From Aurantiochytrium sp. KH105 (Eukaryota; Sar; Bigyra; Thraustochytrida; Thraustochytriidae), in assembly GCA_003116975.1 (NCBI GenBank), contig BGKB01000287.1, positions 1 to 58,988 on the forward strand: 58,988 nucleotides of DNA, given 5' to 3'. Of this stretch, positions 51,475-58,988 are shown one piece after another. The position numbers and the translations under genes were made by a program. The number at the start of each line of letters is the position of its first letter. Position 1 is the first letter of the stretch. The notes below the pieces were generated by a model. That model saw nothing but the letters and a program-made list of their open reading frames with translations. It did not search any database and was not told the origin of the DNA.

Positions 51475-52320
51475 AGTATAAGTGAAAATTGCTTGTTGTT
51501 AGTTGTGCACCCGGCCAACCTATAAGTGAAAATCGCTTGTTGGTAGTTGTGCACCAGCCAACCTATAAGTGAAAATTGCTTGTTGTTAGTTGTGCACCCG
51601 GCCAACCTATAAGTGAAAATTGCTTGTTGTTAGTTGTGCACCCGGCCAACCTATAAGTGAAAATCGCTTGTTGGTAGTTGTGCACCAGCCAACCTATAAG
51701 TGAAAATTGCTTGTTGTTAGTTGTGCACCCGGCCAACCTATAAGTGAAAATTGCTTGTTGTTAGTTGTGCACCCGGCCAACCTATAAGTGAAAATCGCTT
51801 GTTGGTAGTTGTGCACCAGCCAACCTATAAGTGAAAATTGCTTGTTGTTAGTTGTGCACCCGGCCAACCTATAAGTGAAAATTGCTTGTTGTTAGTTGTG
51901 CACCCGGCCAACCTATAAGTGAAAATCGCTTGTTGGTAGTTGTGCACCAGCCAACCTATAAGTGAAAATTGCTTGTTGTTAGTTGTGCACCCGGCCAACC
52001 TATAAGTGAAAATTGCTTGTTGTTAGTTGTGCACCCGCCAACCTATAAGTGAAAATCGCTTGTTGTTAGTTGTTCTCCAACCCACCTATAAGTAAAAATC
52101 GCTTGTTGATAGTTGTGCACCAGCCCAACCTATAAGTGAAAATTGCTTGTTGTTAGTTATGCACCTGCCCAACCTATAAGTGAAAATTGCTTGTTGATAG
52201 TTGTGCACCAGCCCAACCTATAAGTAAAAATCGCTTGTTGTTAGTTGTGCACCAAACCAACCTATAAGTGAAAATCGTTCATTGTTAGTTGACTGACCTA
52301 TAAGTAAAAATCATTGAGTG
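51475..52320. repeat. 44-bp tandem array with 131-bp higher-order period
   Basis: About 19 units of CCTATAAGTGAAAATTGCTT, then GTTGTTAGTTGTGCACCCGGCCAA. A T-type (44 bp, ATTGC, TTAG, CCCGGCC) and a C-type (43 bp, ATCGC, GGTAG, CCAGCC) alternate as C-T-T for four rounds, giving a 131-bp period, and decay toward 52300. GTGCAC is a palindrome. No gene is seen. Confidence 0.9.
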
Positions 52321-52870
52321 TAAGTTATAGAGCAGTATGGACAGGGTAGCATAAGTAAAAAACGTTTTACAAAGGCATGGGCTAATTTTTTTTTTTTTCG
52401 CGAGGTTTTGCAAAATTTTGCATTTTGCTGCAAAAAGGCAGCAGAATTTTGGGGTCCCTGAATTCCGGGGCAGCTGGGTGGAGTTTTGCAAAATTTTGTC
52501 CCGTGTAAGGGTCATATATGCAAAAATCTGATCGCGAACGGGTTTAATTAAGGATTAATATGGGGAAAATTAATTAGGGATAATATGGGGATGGGCGAGG
52601 ATTGCATGTGTGTGGGGCGTGGAGGAAGCAGGAGGCTCCCGTATTGAACGGCATTCTGTCGGTTATTCCTTTTTTTTTAATTTTTTAGGTTATTTATTTA
52701 TTTTTTTGCAAGTTTTTGTTTTTTTTTTGCTTGTTTTTGCTTGTTATTGCTTGTTATTGCTTTTTTTTGGGTGTTGTGGCCTCGTTCTTTGGGATGTTCT
52801 TCGGGTCGTTCGGAGGGACGTCAAAATTGTGTTTCAGAGGTGTTTTTTGTGAGGGGGGAATCGCAGTGGG
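52321..52870. other. AT-rich spacer without a recognised gene
   Basis: Contains T-tracts (52390, 52660-52770) and an inverted-looking TGCAAAATTTTGCA (palindrome, about 52408-52421, with a second AGTTTTGCAAAATTTTG near 52482). Short frames here have low-complexity Phe/Leu content and are not supported. Confidence 0.6.
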
Positions 52871-53045
52871 GAACGCTGAGGGGCGTCCTGGAGGGCACGC
52901 TGAGGGGCGTCCTGGAGAGCAACTTGAGAGGCGCGCTGAGGGGCGTCCTGGAGAGCAACTTGAGAGGCGCGCTGAGGGGCGTCCGGGAGAGCAACTTGAG
53001 AGGCGCGCTGAGGGGCGTCCGGGAGGGCGTCCGAGAGGGCAAGGC
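52870..53045. repeat. 36-bp minisatellite (GGGGCGTCCTGGAGAGC)
   Basis: Four to five units (core GAGGGGCGTCCTGGAGAGCA, ACTTGAGAGGCGCGCT), frame-neutral at 36 bp, so all frames stay open. Not a gene. Confidence 0.9.
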
Positions 53046-53059
53046 AAGGCAACTGAGAA

Positions 53060-53750
53060 GGCTATTTAAAGTTGGCTAGAAAATATTTTTTTTTTTCATT
53101 AGGTGAGAAAAGATCGAAAAAGCTCCCTCCTAGTAGGAGAACGATTTCCACTTATGGTAGCGGCAGCGCCGAAAAAGAAAATCAACAGAGGAGCCTGGCT
53201 AACTTGAAAAACCAAACAACAAATCACAAATCAACAAAAACTAAAAAAATAATAATAGAAATAAAAAGTAAATAGTAATAGTAAATAGTTGATAGTAAGT
53301 AAGTAGTAGTTGTAGTAGTAGTGGTTGTTGTTGGTAGATATGTAAGCAGGAACAGGCAAGGCAGGCTATTTAAAGTTGACTGACAACATTTTTTTTTACG
53401 TTAGGTGAAAAAGGATCGAAAAAGCTCCCTCCTAGTAAGAAAACGATTTCCACTTATGGTAGGGGCAGCGGCCAAAAAAAAATTCGAAAAGCTCCCTCCT
53501 AGTAGAAGAACGATTTTCACTTATGGTAGGGGCAGCGCCGAAAAAAATTCAAATGACGAGCCAACTTCTAAAAAAGAATCCAAGACCAATAACCAATAAA
53601 CAACCAAACAAAAAACAAATCAAAAAAAAATAATAATAATAATAATAATAATAAAAAGTAAATAGTAAATAGTAAATAGTTGATAGTAAGTAAGTAGTAG
53701 TTGTATTGTAGTAGTAGTGTTTGTTGTTGGTAGATAGGTAAGCAGCGGGT
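53060..53750. repeat. Duplicated noncoding segment with CTCCCTCCTAGTA units
   Basis: The unit AAAAAGCTCCCTCCTAGTAG, AACGATTTCCACTTATGGTA and GCGGCAGCGCCGAAAAA occurs at about 53118, 53420 and 53490. The block (A/C-rich stretch, AATAGTAAATAGT, AGTAAGTAAGTAGTAGTTGT, GTTGTTGTTGGTAGATA, GTAAGCAG) is present twice (about 53100-53355 and 53400-53745), so about 300 bp have been duplicated. No gene is supported. Confidence 0.85.
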
Positions 53751-53959
53751 GCGTTTCTTTTCCTTTCATCTTTGTTGTGTCATGTTTTTCTTTTTCATCG
53801 TTTTTTTTTTCTGCTGAAAAGTGTGTAAGGAGTTGACCACCTTAGGAAAGGTATTTTAAGGAGAGGGTGTTGATAAGGGTTTAAGGTGGTCGGTTTCGCG
53901 GGGGGCCGACACAGGCACCTTACTAGAAGCATTTTAAGCAGGTTGCGTTGATAGTTGGT

Positions 53960-54167
53960 TAAGGTGGCGCAGGGTGCCCTATGTATAATATGGGGAGGGT
54001 CCGGAGGAGGTTTTTCGCGCGACATCAAAAACCAAATCCCCAGCCCCCGAACAAGCAGAGAGAAGCAGACAGTGAACGTCGTCGCACGCACGCAAGCAAG
54101 CAAGCAAGCAGAGAGAGCAGGTAGGGTGCGCAACGCATTTGCCACTACTACGGAACAAGGAGCAAGA
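53960..54167 (+). promoter_or_regulatory. Promoter and leader of the large GC-rich gene
   Basis: A TATA-like TGTATAATATGGGG (about 53980) is followed by a leader with CAAG units (GCAAGCAAGCAAGCAAGCAG, about 54090). This supports a start at 54168 or 54195 and not further upstream. No TGTCACAA is seen. Confidence 0.5.
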
Positions 54168-54194
54168 ATGATTGTCAAGGTGATCAAGAGCATC

Positions 54195-57100
54195 ATGGCG
54201 TTCACCGCCACGGAAGAGCACGAGCAGCAGCACGAGCAGGAGGTGCTGCAGCATGAGGTACATGAGCAGCATGAGGCGGAGGTGCAGCATCAAGAGAACG
54301 AGAACGAGAACGAGAACGAGAACAAGGTGCAGCCCCAGCAGGAGCAGCACGAGCAGCAGGAGCAGCACGAGGCTATGGCCACGCCTGCCCGCAAGGACCA
54401 TGGCAAGCGCAAGGCTAAGGCTGCTGTTGTCGTGAGCGACGAGCTTCTTGAGCTCGAGAACGCGATTATCAACGCTCCCCTGAGCGATGTGGACTCTGAT
54501 TCGGAGGCGGACGAGGACTGGGATGGCGAGGCGGCCGCCAGCACTCGTGTGCAAGCGCCTCGCAAGGCCAAGAACAAGAACAACAAGAAGAAGGCTGCGG
54601 TGCGTGTGCGTGCGCCGCAACATGCCTACCCGACGCGTCGCAGCGCCCGTCTCGCTGGCGTCTCCATCGACCCGAAGAAGATTCCCGAGCTTCCCCCTGC
54701 GCGCAAGATCAAGAAGGCCAAGAAGAGCCCTGAGGCGGCTGCTCCCGTGGCTCCCGTGGCTCCTGAGGCGGCTGCTCCCGTGGCTCCTGAGGCTCCTGAG
54801 GCCATGGACATGGACACCGAGTACGACTCCGCATCTGAGCACGAGCACGAGCACGAGCAAGAGGACGTCCCCTCGGACGTCCGCGGGGACATCCCCTCGG
54901 ACGTCCGCGGGGACATCCCCTCGGACGCCCTGTGCACGCCTGTACGGTCCAAGGGCAATGCCAAGAACGATGCCGGTGCTGGTGCTGGTGCTGGTGCTGG
55001 TGCTGGTGCTGCGGCTCCTGCGCATGAGCCCAAGGCCAGTGCCCGCCCGCGCACGCCTGTTGCGCCCATCCGCATGGCCCCGCTGAGCCTGTGCGAGGAG
55101 ACTGAGGAGGAGGAGGAGACTGAGGAGGAGGTTGCCGCTTCCGCTTTCCCTGCTGCACCTGGTGCTCCTCGCAAGGCCCAGAGTGCTGTGCATGAGGATA
55201 CGCAAGCGCAGCTGGAGACGCTCCGCAGCCGCCGCTGCGGCGCGTTGATGCAAGAGCAGGAGGAGCAGGAGGAGCAGGAGGAGCGCACGCTTGCCTTCAC
55301 CGGCACGGGAACCCCTGCGCCCTTCGTTGTGCGCGTCGGCACCATGTTTGACCATGACAACTTTGACCACGGTGTGCACATTCCCACGCCACGGTTCCAT
55401 CACGAGCTGGCGCAAGAGGCAGCGGAAGGCATGCAAGGCGGAGGGGATCTTTCCTTCATGGTGCGTGCCAGCAAGGCGCTCTCGAGTGCCCGGTGCCGCG
55501 CCGAGGACCGCATGAAAAGGATCAACACGTACATTGTGGAGAGCAGGACCAGCAAGTTCCTTGAGTGGTGCGTCCAGACGCAGGCGGAGCATGAGGAGCA
55601 GCCGCAGCCGCAGCCGCAGCCGCAGCCGGAGCCCACCATCTGGCTTGGGGCGAAATTGGCCGCCATGGTGCAAGCGTGTGCGGACCAGACCGTCCCAGAA
55701 GACGCCTACGCAGGTGAGCCTGGCGTTGGGACGCACGACAGCTCTGGCTTGCGCATCTCGCTTCCGAAGCCACTCAAGGAACAAGACGAGAGCTTCGCAC
55801 CGAGGTCGTTCTCGCAGGTCCACTGGGCGCTCACCGTCCTGGACCAAGGGAGTGCAGCGTACCGGGATCTTTTCAAAAGGCAAGCCATTCGTGTCGCCAA
55901 AGCGCAGCGGATGGCTCAGGACCTGTGCAAAATGCTCTCGTCCCCAGAGCGCACGACGCTTATCAAGACAAGTCTTCTCTTTTTCCAGGACCCGAGCCAG
56001 GACCGGACGCCTTCTGATGCTGATGCTGATTCTGATGCTGATTCTGATGCTGATTCCGCCACCGACCTGTACGAGGAAAAGCACCTCCTCTACCAACGCG
56101 CGCGCCTACTGCAATTCGTTGGCGTTGCAGGCCTCGCCGGTGAGCATAACGTTGAAATCGCAGGTCCGCTCCTCAAGCTTCACATTGCCTCGGTGTACGA
56201 AGAGGAGGAAGAGTGCAAGCGCAAAAGTGCGTACTACTCTACGCCAATGAAAGAGCAATGGAGCCTCTCGCTACTTGCGCGCGAGATGAGTGTCGCCTTC
56301 ACCACCGGCACCATCGCTGCCTCTCCCTTGGGCGAGACGCTCGGCGACGCAAGGATCACCGACCTGCTCGAGAGCACCTGCGAGAAAGCACAAAACGCTC
56401 ACCGCTCGCTCCTCCATGCCACCGAGGGAATCTTTTCTGCCAATACCGATACCGATACCGATACCGATACGCCTATTGTCGACTTCGACCAGACCATCTT
56501 CCCTCTCATCGAGCCCTTTTGCAACAGCGCAAAATCCACAAGCCCAGAGCAACAAGAAGATGATGACGATACCCACGCGCCTGCGCTCGACTTCATCATG
56601 CGCGCGGCCTTCGTCGCCAAAAAAGAGGCTGAGATCACCGACATTCTCATGCACGACTTTCGCCGCGCCCACGATGACTTCCCGCAGCTCAACGAAACCC
56701 TGCACTCCGCTCTCGGACACCTCACGCACTGCATCAACACGCGCGGAGAAGACGACCACCACGAGGAGGACGATGAAAATGCACTCTACTCTCATCATAC
56801 CCATTCCCATACCTTCCTCCGCGAGCGCATGCAAGCAGCCAAGGCGCATATCTGCATCACCCAGGCGCTCAACAGGGCTCACGCCGACTGCAAAAAATTC
56901 ATCCAGGCCACCGAGGCACTCAACGCTTGCATCGATGACGCGCTCCCCCGCACAGAGATCTATCAGCTCATCAAAGAGTGCGGTGCCGGCCTCAAGGACG
57001 TCCCCACGGACGCCCCCAAGGACGTCCCCACGGACGCCCCCAAGGACGTCCCCACGGACGCCCCCAAGGACGTCCCCACGGACGCCCCCAGGGACGCTCC

Positions 57101-57728
57101 CAAGGATGCCCCCAAGGATGCCCCCACGCGAAGAACCGTCAGCCGCATGCACAAGCTAGGCAAGCACATCGGCCGCACCGTCGACAAGATCATCTGCAAG
57201 GCCCAGAGCACCGACCAAAAGGCGAGGGACAACTACGATACCGCTATCACCCAGCTCATCACCGACGGCCGCCTCCCCAAAGACTTTCGCGAGCACTACG
57301 CACCTGCCTCCACAGAGCACAAGGCCAGGGTCCGCGCCGATTCCTTGACCACCCTCCGCCTCGTTGCAGCCCTCCTCTCACAGAGGCTCTACTTTCAGCT
57401 CGCAGCCGCGCGCATGGGCAACAAAAACGCCATCACACATCTTCCCTTCTACCACGACGAGGCTCTCATCGCCCACAACGTCTACCACCTCGCCCTCGAA
57501 AAGACCGTCTCCTCCATCACACACGCCTACACCGCTCTCAGAAAGCCCAACCTCACCCTCACACAAGTCAAAAAGGAACAACACACACCTACCAAAAGGA
57601 AGACGCGCGACTTCCAAAACGAACCCCAACCTACCAAAAGACAACGCGCAACACTCCCGCAACTACCCAAAGGAAGACCCATCGCTTCCATAAACGCACG
57701 CACCTTCACCCGCACCCCTATCAAATAA
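54195..57728 (+). CDS. Large Glu/Ala-rich hypothetical protein with in-frame repeats
   Basis: 1177 aa from ATG 54195 (MAFTATEEHEQQHEQ, G at +4); ATG 54168 would add nine residues. Segments: His/Glu/Gln-rich N-terminus; acidic, then basic stretch with HAYPTRRSARLAGV (RRSARLAG-type basic motif, about 145); Pro/Ala repeats; DVPSDVRGDIPSD minisatellite; AGAGAGAG; QPQPQPQP; DADSDADSDAD; DTDTDTDT; a second DVPTDAPKD minisatellite (about 935-980); and a basic C-terminus (KRKTRDFQNEPQPTKRQR). Between repeats there are helical, non-repetitive regions (for example FMVRASKALSSARCRAEDRMKRINTY) that look folded. No known domain. A nuclear or chromatin role is only a guess. The long antisense frames over it come from its base composition. 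Confidence 0.72.
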   Translation: MAFTATEEHEQQHEQEVLQHEVHEQHEAEVQHQENENENENENKVQPQQEQHEQQEQHEAMATPARKDHGKRKAKAAVVVSDELLELENAIINAPLSDVDSDSEADEDWDGEAAASTRVQAPRKAKNKNNKKKAAVRVRAPQHAYPTRRSARLAGVSIDPKKIPELPPARKIKKAKKSPEAAAPVAPVAPEAAAPVAPEAPEAMDMDTEYDSASEHEHEHEQEDVPSDVRGDIPSDVRGDIPSDALCTPVRSKGNAKNDAGAGAGAGAGAGAAAPAHEPKASARPRTPVAPIRMAPLSLCEETEEEEETEEEVAASAFPAAPGAPRKAQSAVHEDTQAQLETLRSRRCGALMQEQEEQEEQEERTLAFTGTGTPAPFVVRVGTMFDHDNFDHGVHIPTPRFHHELAQEAAEGMQGGGDLSFMVRASKALSSARCRAEDRMKRINTYIVESRTSKFLEWCVQTQAEHEEQPQPQPQPQPEPTIWLGAKLAAMVQACADQTVPEDAYAGEPGVGTHDSSGLRISLPKPLKEQDESFAPRSFSQVHWALTVLDQGSAAYRDLFKRQAIRVAKAQRMAQDLCKMLSSPERTTLIKTSLLFFQDPSQDRTPSDADADSDADSDADSATDLYEEKHLLYQRARLLQFVGVAGLAGEHNVEIAGPLLKLHIASVYEEEEECKRKSAYYSTPMKEQWSLSLLAREMSVAFTTGTIAASPLGETLGDARITDLLESTCEKAQNAHRSLLHATEGIFSANTDTDTDTDTPIVDFDQTIFPLIEPFCNSAKSTSPEQQEDDDDTHAPALDFIMRAAFVAKKEAEITDILMHDFRRAHDDFPQLNETLHSALGHLTHCINTRGEDDHHEEDDENALYSHHTHSHTFLRERMQAAKAHICITQALNRAHADCKKFIQATEALNACIDDALPRTEIYQLIKECGAGLKDVPTDAPKDVPTDAPKDVPTDAPKDVPTDAPRDAPKDAPKDAPTRRTVSRMHKLGKHIGRTVDKIICKAQSTDQKARDNYDTAITQLITDGRLPKDFREHYAPASTEHKARVRADSLTTLRLVAALLSQRLYFQLAAARMGNKNAITHLPFYHDEALIAHNVYHLALEKTVSSITHAYTALRKPNLTLTQVKKEQHTPTKRKTRDFQNEPQPTKRQRATLPQLPKGRPIASINARTFTRTPIK
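54860..54935. repeat. Coding GGACGTCC minisatellite, first in the large gene
   Basis: GAGGACGTCCCCTCGGACGT and CCGCGGGGACATCCCCTCGG units encode DVPSDVRGDIPSDVRGD. Confidence 0.88.
56990..57125. repeat. Coding GGACGTCC minisatellite, second in the large gene
   Basis: 24-bp units (AAGGACGTCCCCACGGACGC, CCCC) encode DVPTDAPK repeats, the same peptide type as in the family D gene at 30108 and the stalk of ADAM copy 3. Confidence 0.88.
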
Positions 57729-57835
57729 CTCACAAATGCACACTTTTTACCCCGCACCTCCAATCAAATAACTTACAAATGCACACTTTTTACCCCGCAG
57801 CCCTAATCAAAACTTCCAAATTCACACTTTTTTTA
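57729..57835. repeat. 3' direct repeats after the large gene
   Basis: Three copies of a unit of about 45 bp (TCACAAATGCACACTTTTTA, CCCCGCACCTCCAATCAAAT). Bases 57836-58075 hold no gene I can support. Confidence 0.8.
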
Positions 57836-58079
57836 CTTAGGTCTAAAAGTGGTCTAAATCGAATCAAAAAAATAGGCCACTTTTTTTCAGGACAGGAGCG
57901 TCAGCGACGAATGGACAAACGCAACGCAAATACACCTCTCACATCACAAGGGGACATGCCAAACAGCTAGCCAGCCATACACCAAGGCACCACGCTTGCC
58001 TAAGCCTAACTAACCTCAAGCGCCACACCGACCATCACCCTCGTCGACCGTCACACAGATCAAAAAACACAACAACAAC

Positions 58080-58200
58080 AACAGATAGAATAGAATAGAA
58101 TAGAATAGAATAGAATAGAATAGAATAGAAGAACAATGAAATCATCATCAATAAAGAAGAAGAAGAAGAAGAAGAAGAAGAAGGAGAAGGTGAAGAAGTA
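58080..58200. repeat. AGAAT and GAA microsatellites
   Basis: (AGAAT)n at 58085-58130 and (GAA)n at 58155-58190. The frames over them code for low-complexity Phe/Ser runs and are not genes. Confidence 0.9.
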
Positions 58201-58363
58201 GAAGATGAAGATGAAGCAATGCATGACAGCAACAGAGAGAAGAGTGAAGCAAAGCACCCCACCCCCCCCCTTATAGAAAAAAGCAAATTGGGACCCCTAC
58301 AACTCAGATGGGGGGATTAACCCTTTCTTGATTTTTCCTTCCTCTCGCCAAACAAACGAGAAG

Positions 58364-58560
58364 AAATGCCCTCTTTGGACGTCCTTTGGGATGATCTGAG
58401 TGGACGTCCTTTGGGATGATCTGAGTGGACGTCCTTTGGGATGATCTGAGTAGACGTCCTTTGGAATGCTCTGAGTGAACGTCCTTTGGAATGCTCTGAG
58501 TGAACGTCCTTTGGAATGCTCTGAGTGAACGTCCTTTGGAATGCCCTAAGTGGACACCAC
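58364..58560. repeat. 25-bp GGACGTCC minisatellite
   Basis: About eight units of TGGACGTCCTTTGGGATGAT, CTGAG (25 bp) with drift to GAACGTCC and GGAATGCT. The last of the GGACGTCC arrays in the window. Confidence 0.9.
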
Positions 58561-58609
58561 TTCCCTTCGCATCCACCTCGAACAACCAAAGTACGTCCCA
58601 AGAACGTAC

Positions 58610-58988
58610 CCCCCGGTACCTTCTCAGCAAGAACAGCCCATGTTGAAATAGAAAAAAAAAATGCACCCCGGGTGCCTTCTCAGGAGAAACAGCCCATGTT
58701 GAAATAGAAAAAAAACAACACCCCCGGTGCCTTCTCAGGAGAAACAGCCCATGTTGAAATAGAAAAAAAAATGCACCCCGGGTGCCTTCTCAGGAGAAAC
58801 AGCCCATGTTGAAATAGAAAAAAAAATGCACCCCAGGTGCCTTCTCAGGAGAAACAGCCCATGTTGAAATAGAAAAAAAACAACACCCCCGGTGCCTTCT
58901 TAGGAGAAACAGCCCATGTTGAAATAGAAAATAAAATGCACCCCGGGTGCCTTCTCAGGAGAAACAGCCCATGTTGAAATAGAAAAAA
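58610..58988. repeat. 55-bp terminal tandem repeat
   Basis: About seven units with period 55 bp (CCTTCTCAGGAGAAACAGCC, CATGTTGAAATAG, A-run, then ATGCACCCCGGGTG or CAACACCCCCGGTG). Two short inverted repeats per unit (TTCTCAGGAGAA; GCACCCCGGGTGC). It runs to the end of the window and may go on beyond it. Confidence 0.92.

Noticed and set aside
51475..52320. Possible CRISPR array (44-bp spacing)
   Set aside because: A plain tandem satellite with two unit types; no spacers.
52600..52850. Phe/Leu-rich frame of 80 aa suggesting a membrane protein
   Set aside because: Made by T-tracts in an AT-rich spacer; no start context or relative.
53979..56096. Antisense open frame of 705 aa
   Set aside because: Codes for Leu/Arg/Ser runs mirroring the Glu/Ala-rich codons of the plus-strand gene; GC-rich repeats remove stops.
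1..58988. Core genes of nucleocytoplasmic large DNA viruses, tRNA and rRNA genes, insertion sequences with transposase
   Set aside because: None recognised by reading the proteins and gaps; a viral origin is therefore left open and not claimed.

Overview
The window looks like part of a eukaryotic genome, either an accessory or subtelomeric region of a protist or a large DNA virus of one. It holds about 46 closely packed genes without visible introns on both strands. There are A/C-rich 5' leaders instead of Shine-Dalgarno sites, secreted and membrane proteases of eukaryotic type, and BTB-like, RING-type and Cys/His-finger proteins. Pro-Thr (PT) linkers like those common in stramenopile proteins also occur. 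I found no capsid protein, packaging ATPase, primase-helicase, DNA polymerase, tRNA or rRNA, so virus and host cannot be told apart from this window alone.

Layout. 1-689: a GC-rich minisatellite. 690-4488: short paralogous proteins around an MPPED-type metallophosphoesterase. 4857-6725: a secreted subtilisin. 7095-17982: a block rich in 'family A' proteins (one with a RING finger) and the 'family F' pair. 18102-24405: three tandem ADAM-like membrane metalloproteases. 24417-33559: 'family D' proteins, a zinc-finger protein and a BTB-like protein. 33847-42047: more members of families A, C and E. 42294-45064: three BTB-like genes. 45065-48450: long tandem-repeat arrays, one more family D gene, two single-N gaps and a segment duplicated from 2340 bp upstream. 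48874-58988: a visibly GC-richer arm with two long low-complexity genes, telomere-like TTAGGG units and many tandem arrays, ending in 55-bp repeats.

Families named here (by comparing sequences within the window). A = DWP/W family (7722, 9065, 11191, 12988, 35495, 36692). B = BTB-like (27316, 42294, 43285, 44351). C = DPILR family (2783, 3997, 7095, 38004, 38794; weaker 690, 2120, 3331). D = RRS/SFM family (24417, 25348, 29139, 30108, 31861, 32846, 46311). E = MEQK family (39571, 40245, 40993, 41586). F = 14486 and 15521. Also three ADAM-like genes and two related Cys/His-finger genes (26362, 48874). Roughly three quarters of the genes thus belong to families expanded inside this one window, the pattern expected of host-interaction or effector arsenals; their functions are not recognisable.

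Two signals link the region. First, TGTCACAA/TTGTGACA recurs, often in inverted pairs, in most 5' intergenic regions of the AT-rich part; it is absent before the ADAM genes and the GC-rich genes, and is amplified inside two tandem arrays. Second, minisatellites built on the palindrome GGACGTCC occur at about ten places, both between genes and in frame inside genes, across both compositional zones. Where the longest frame begins with a non-ATG codon I moved the start to the first suitable ATG.
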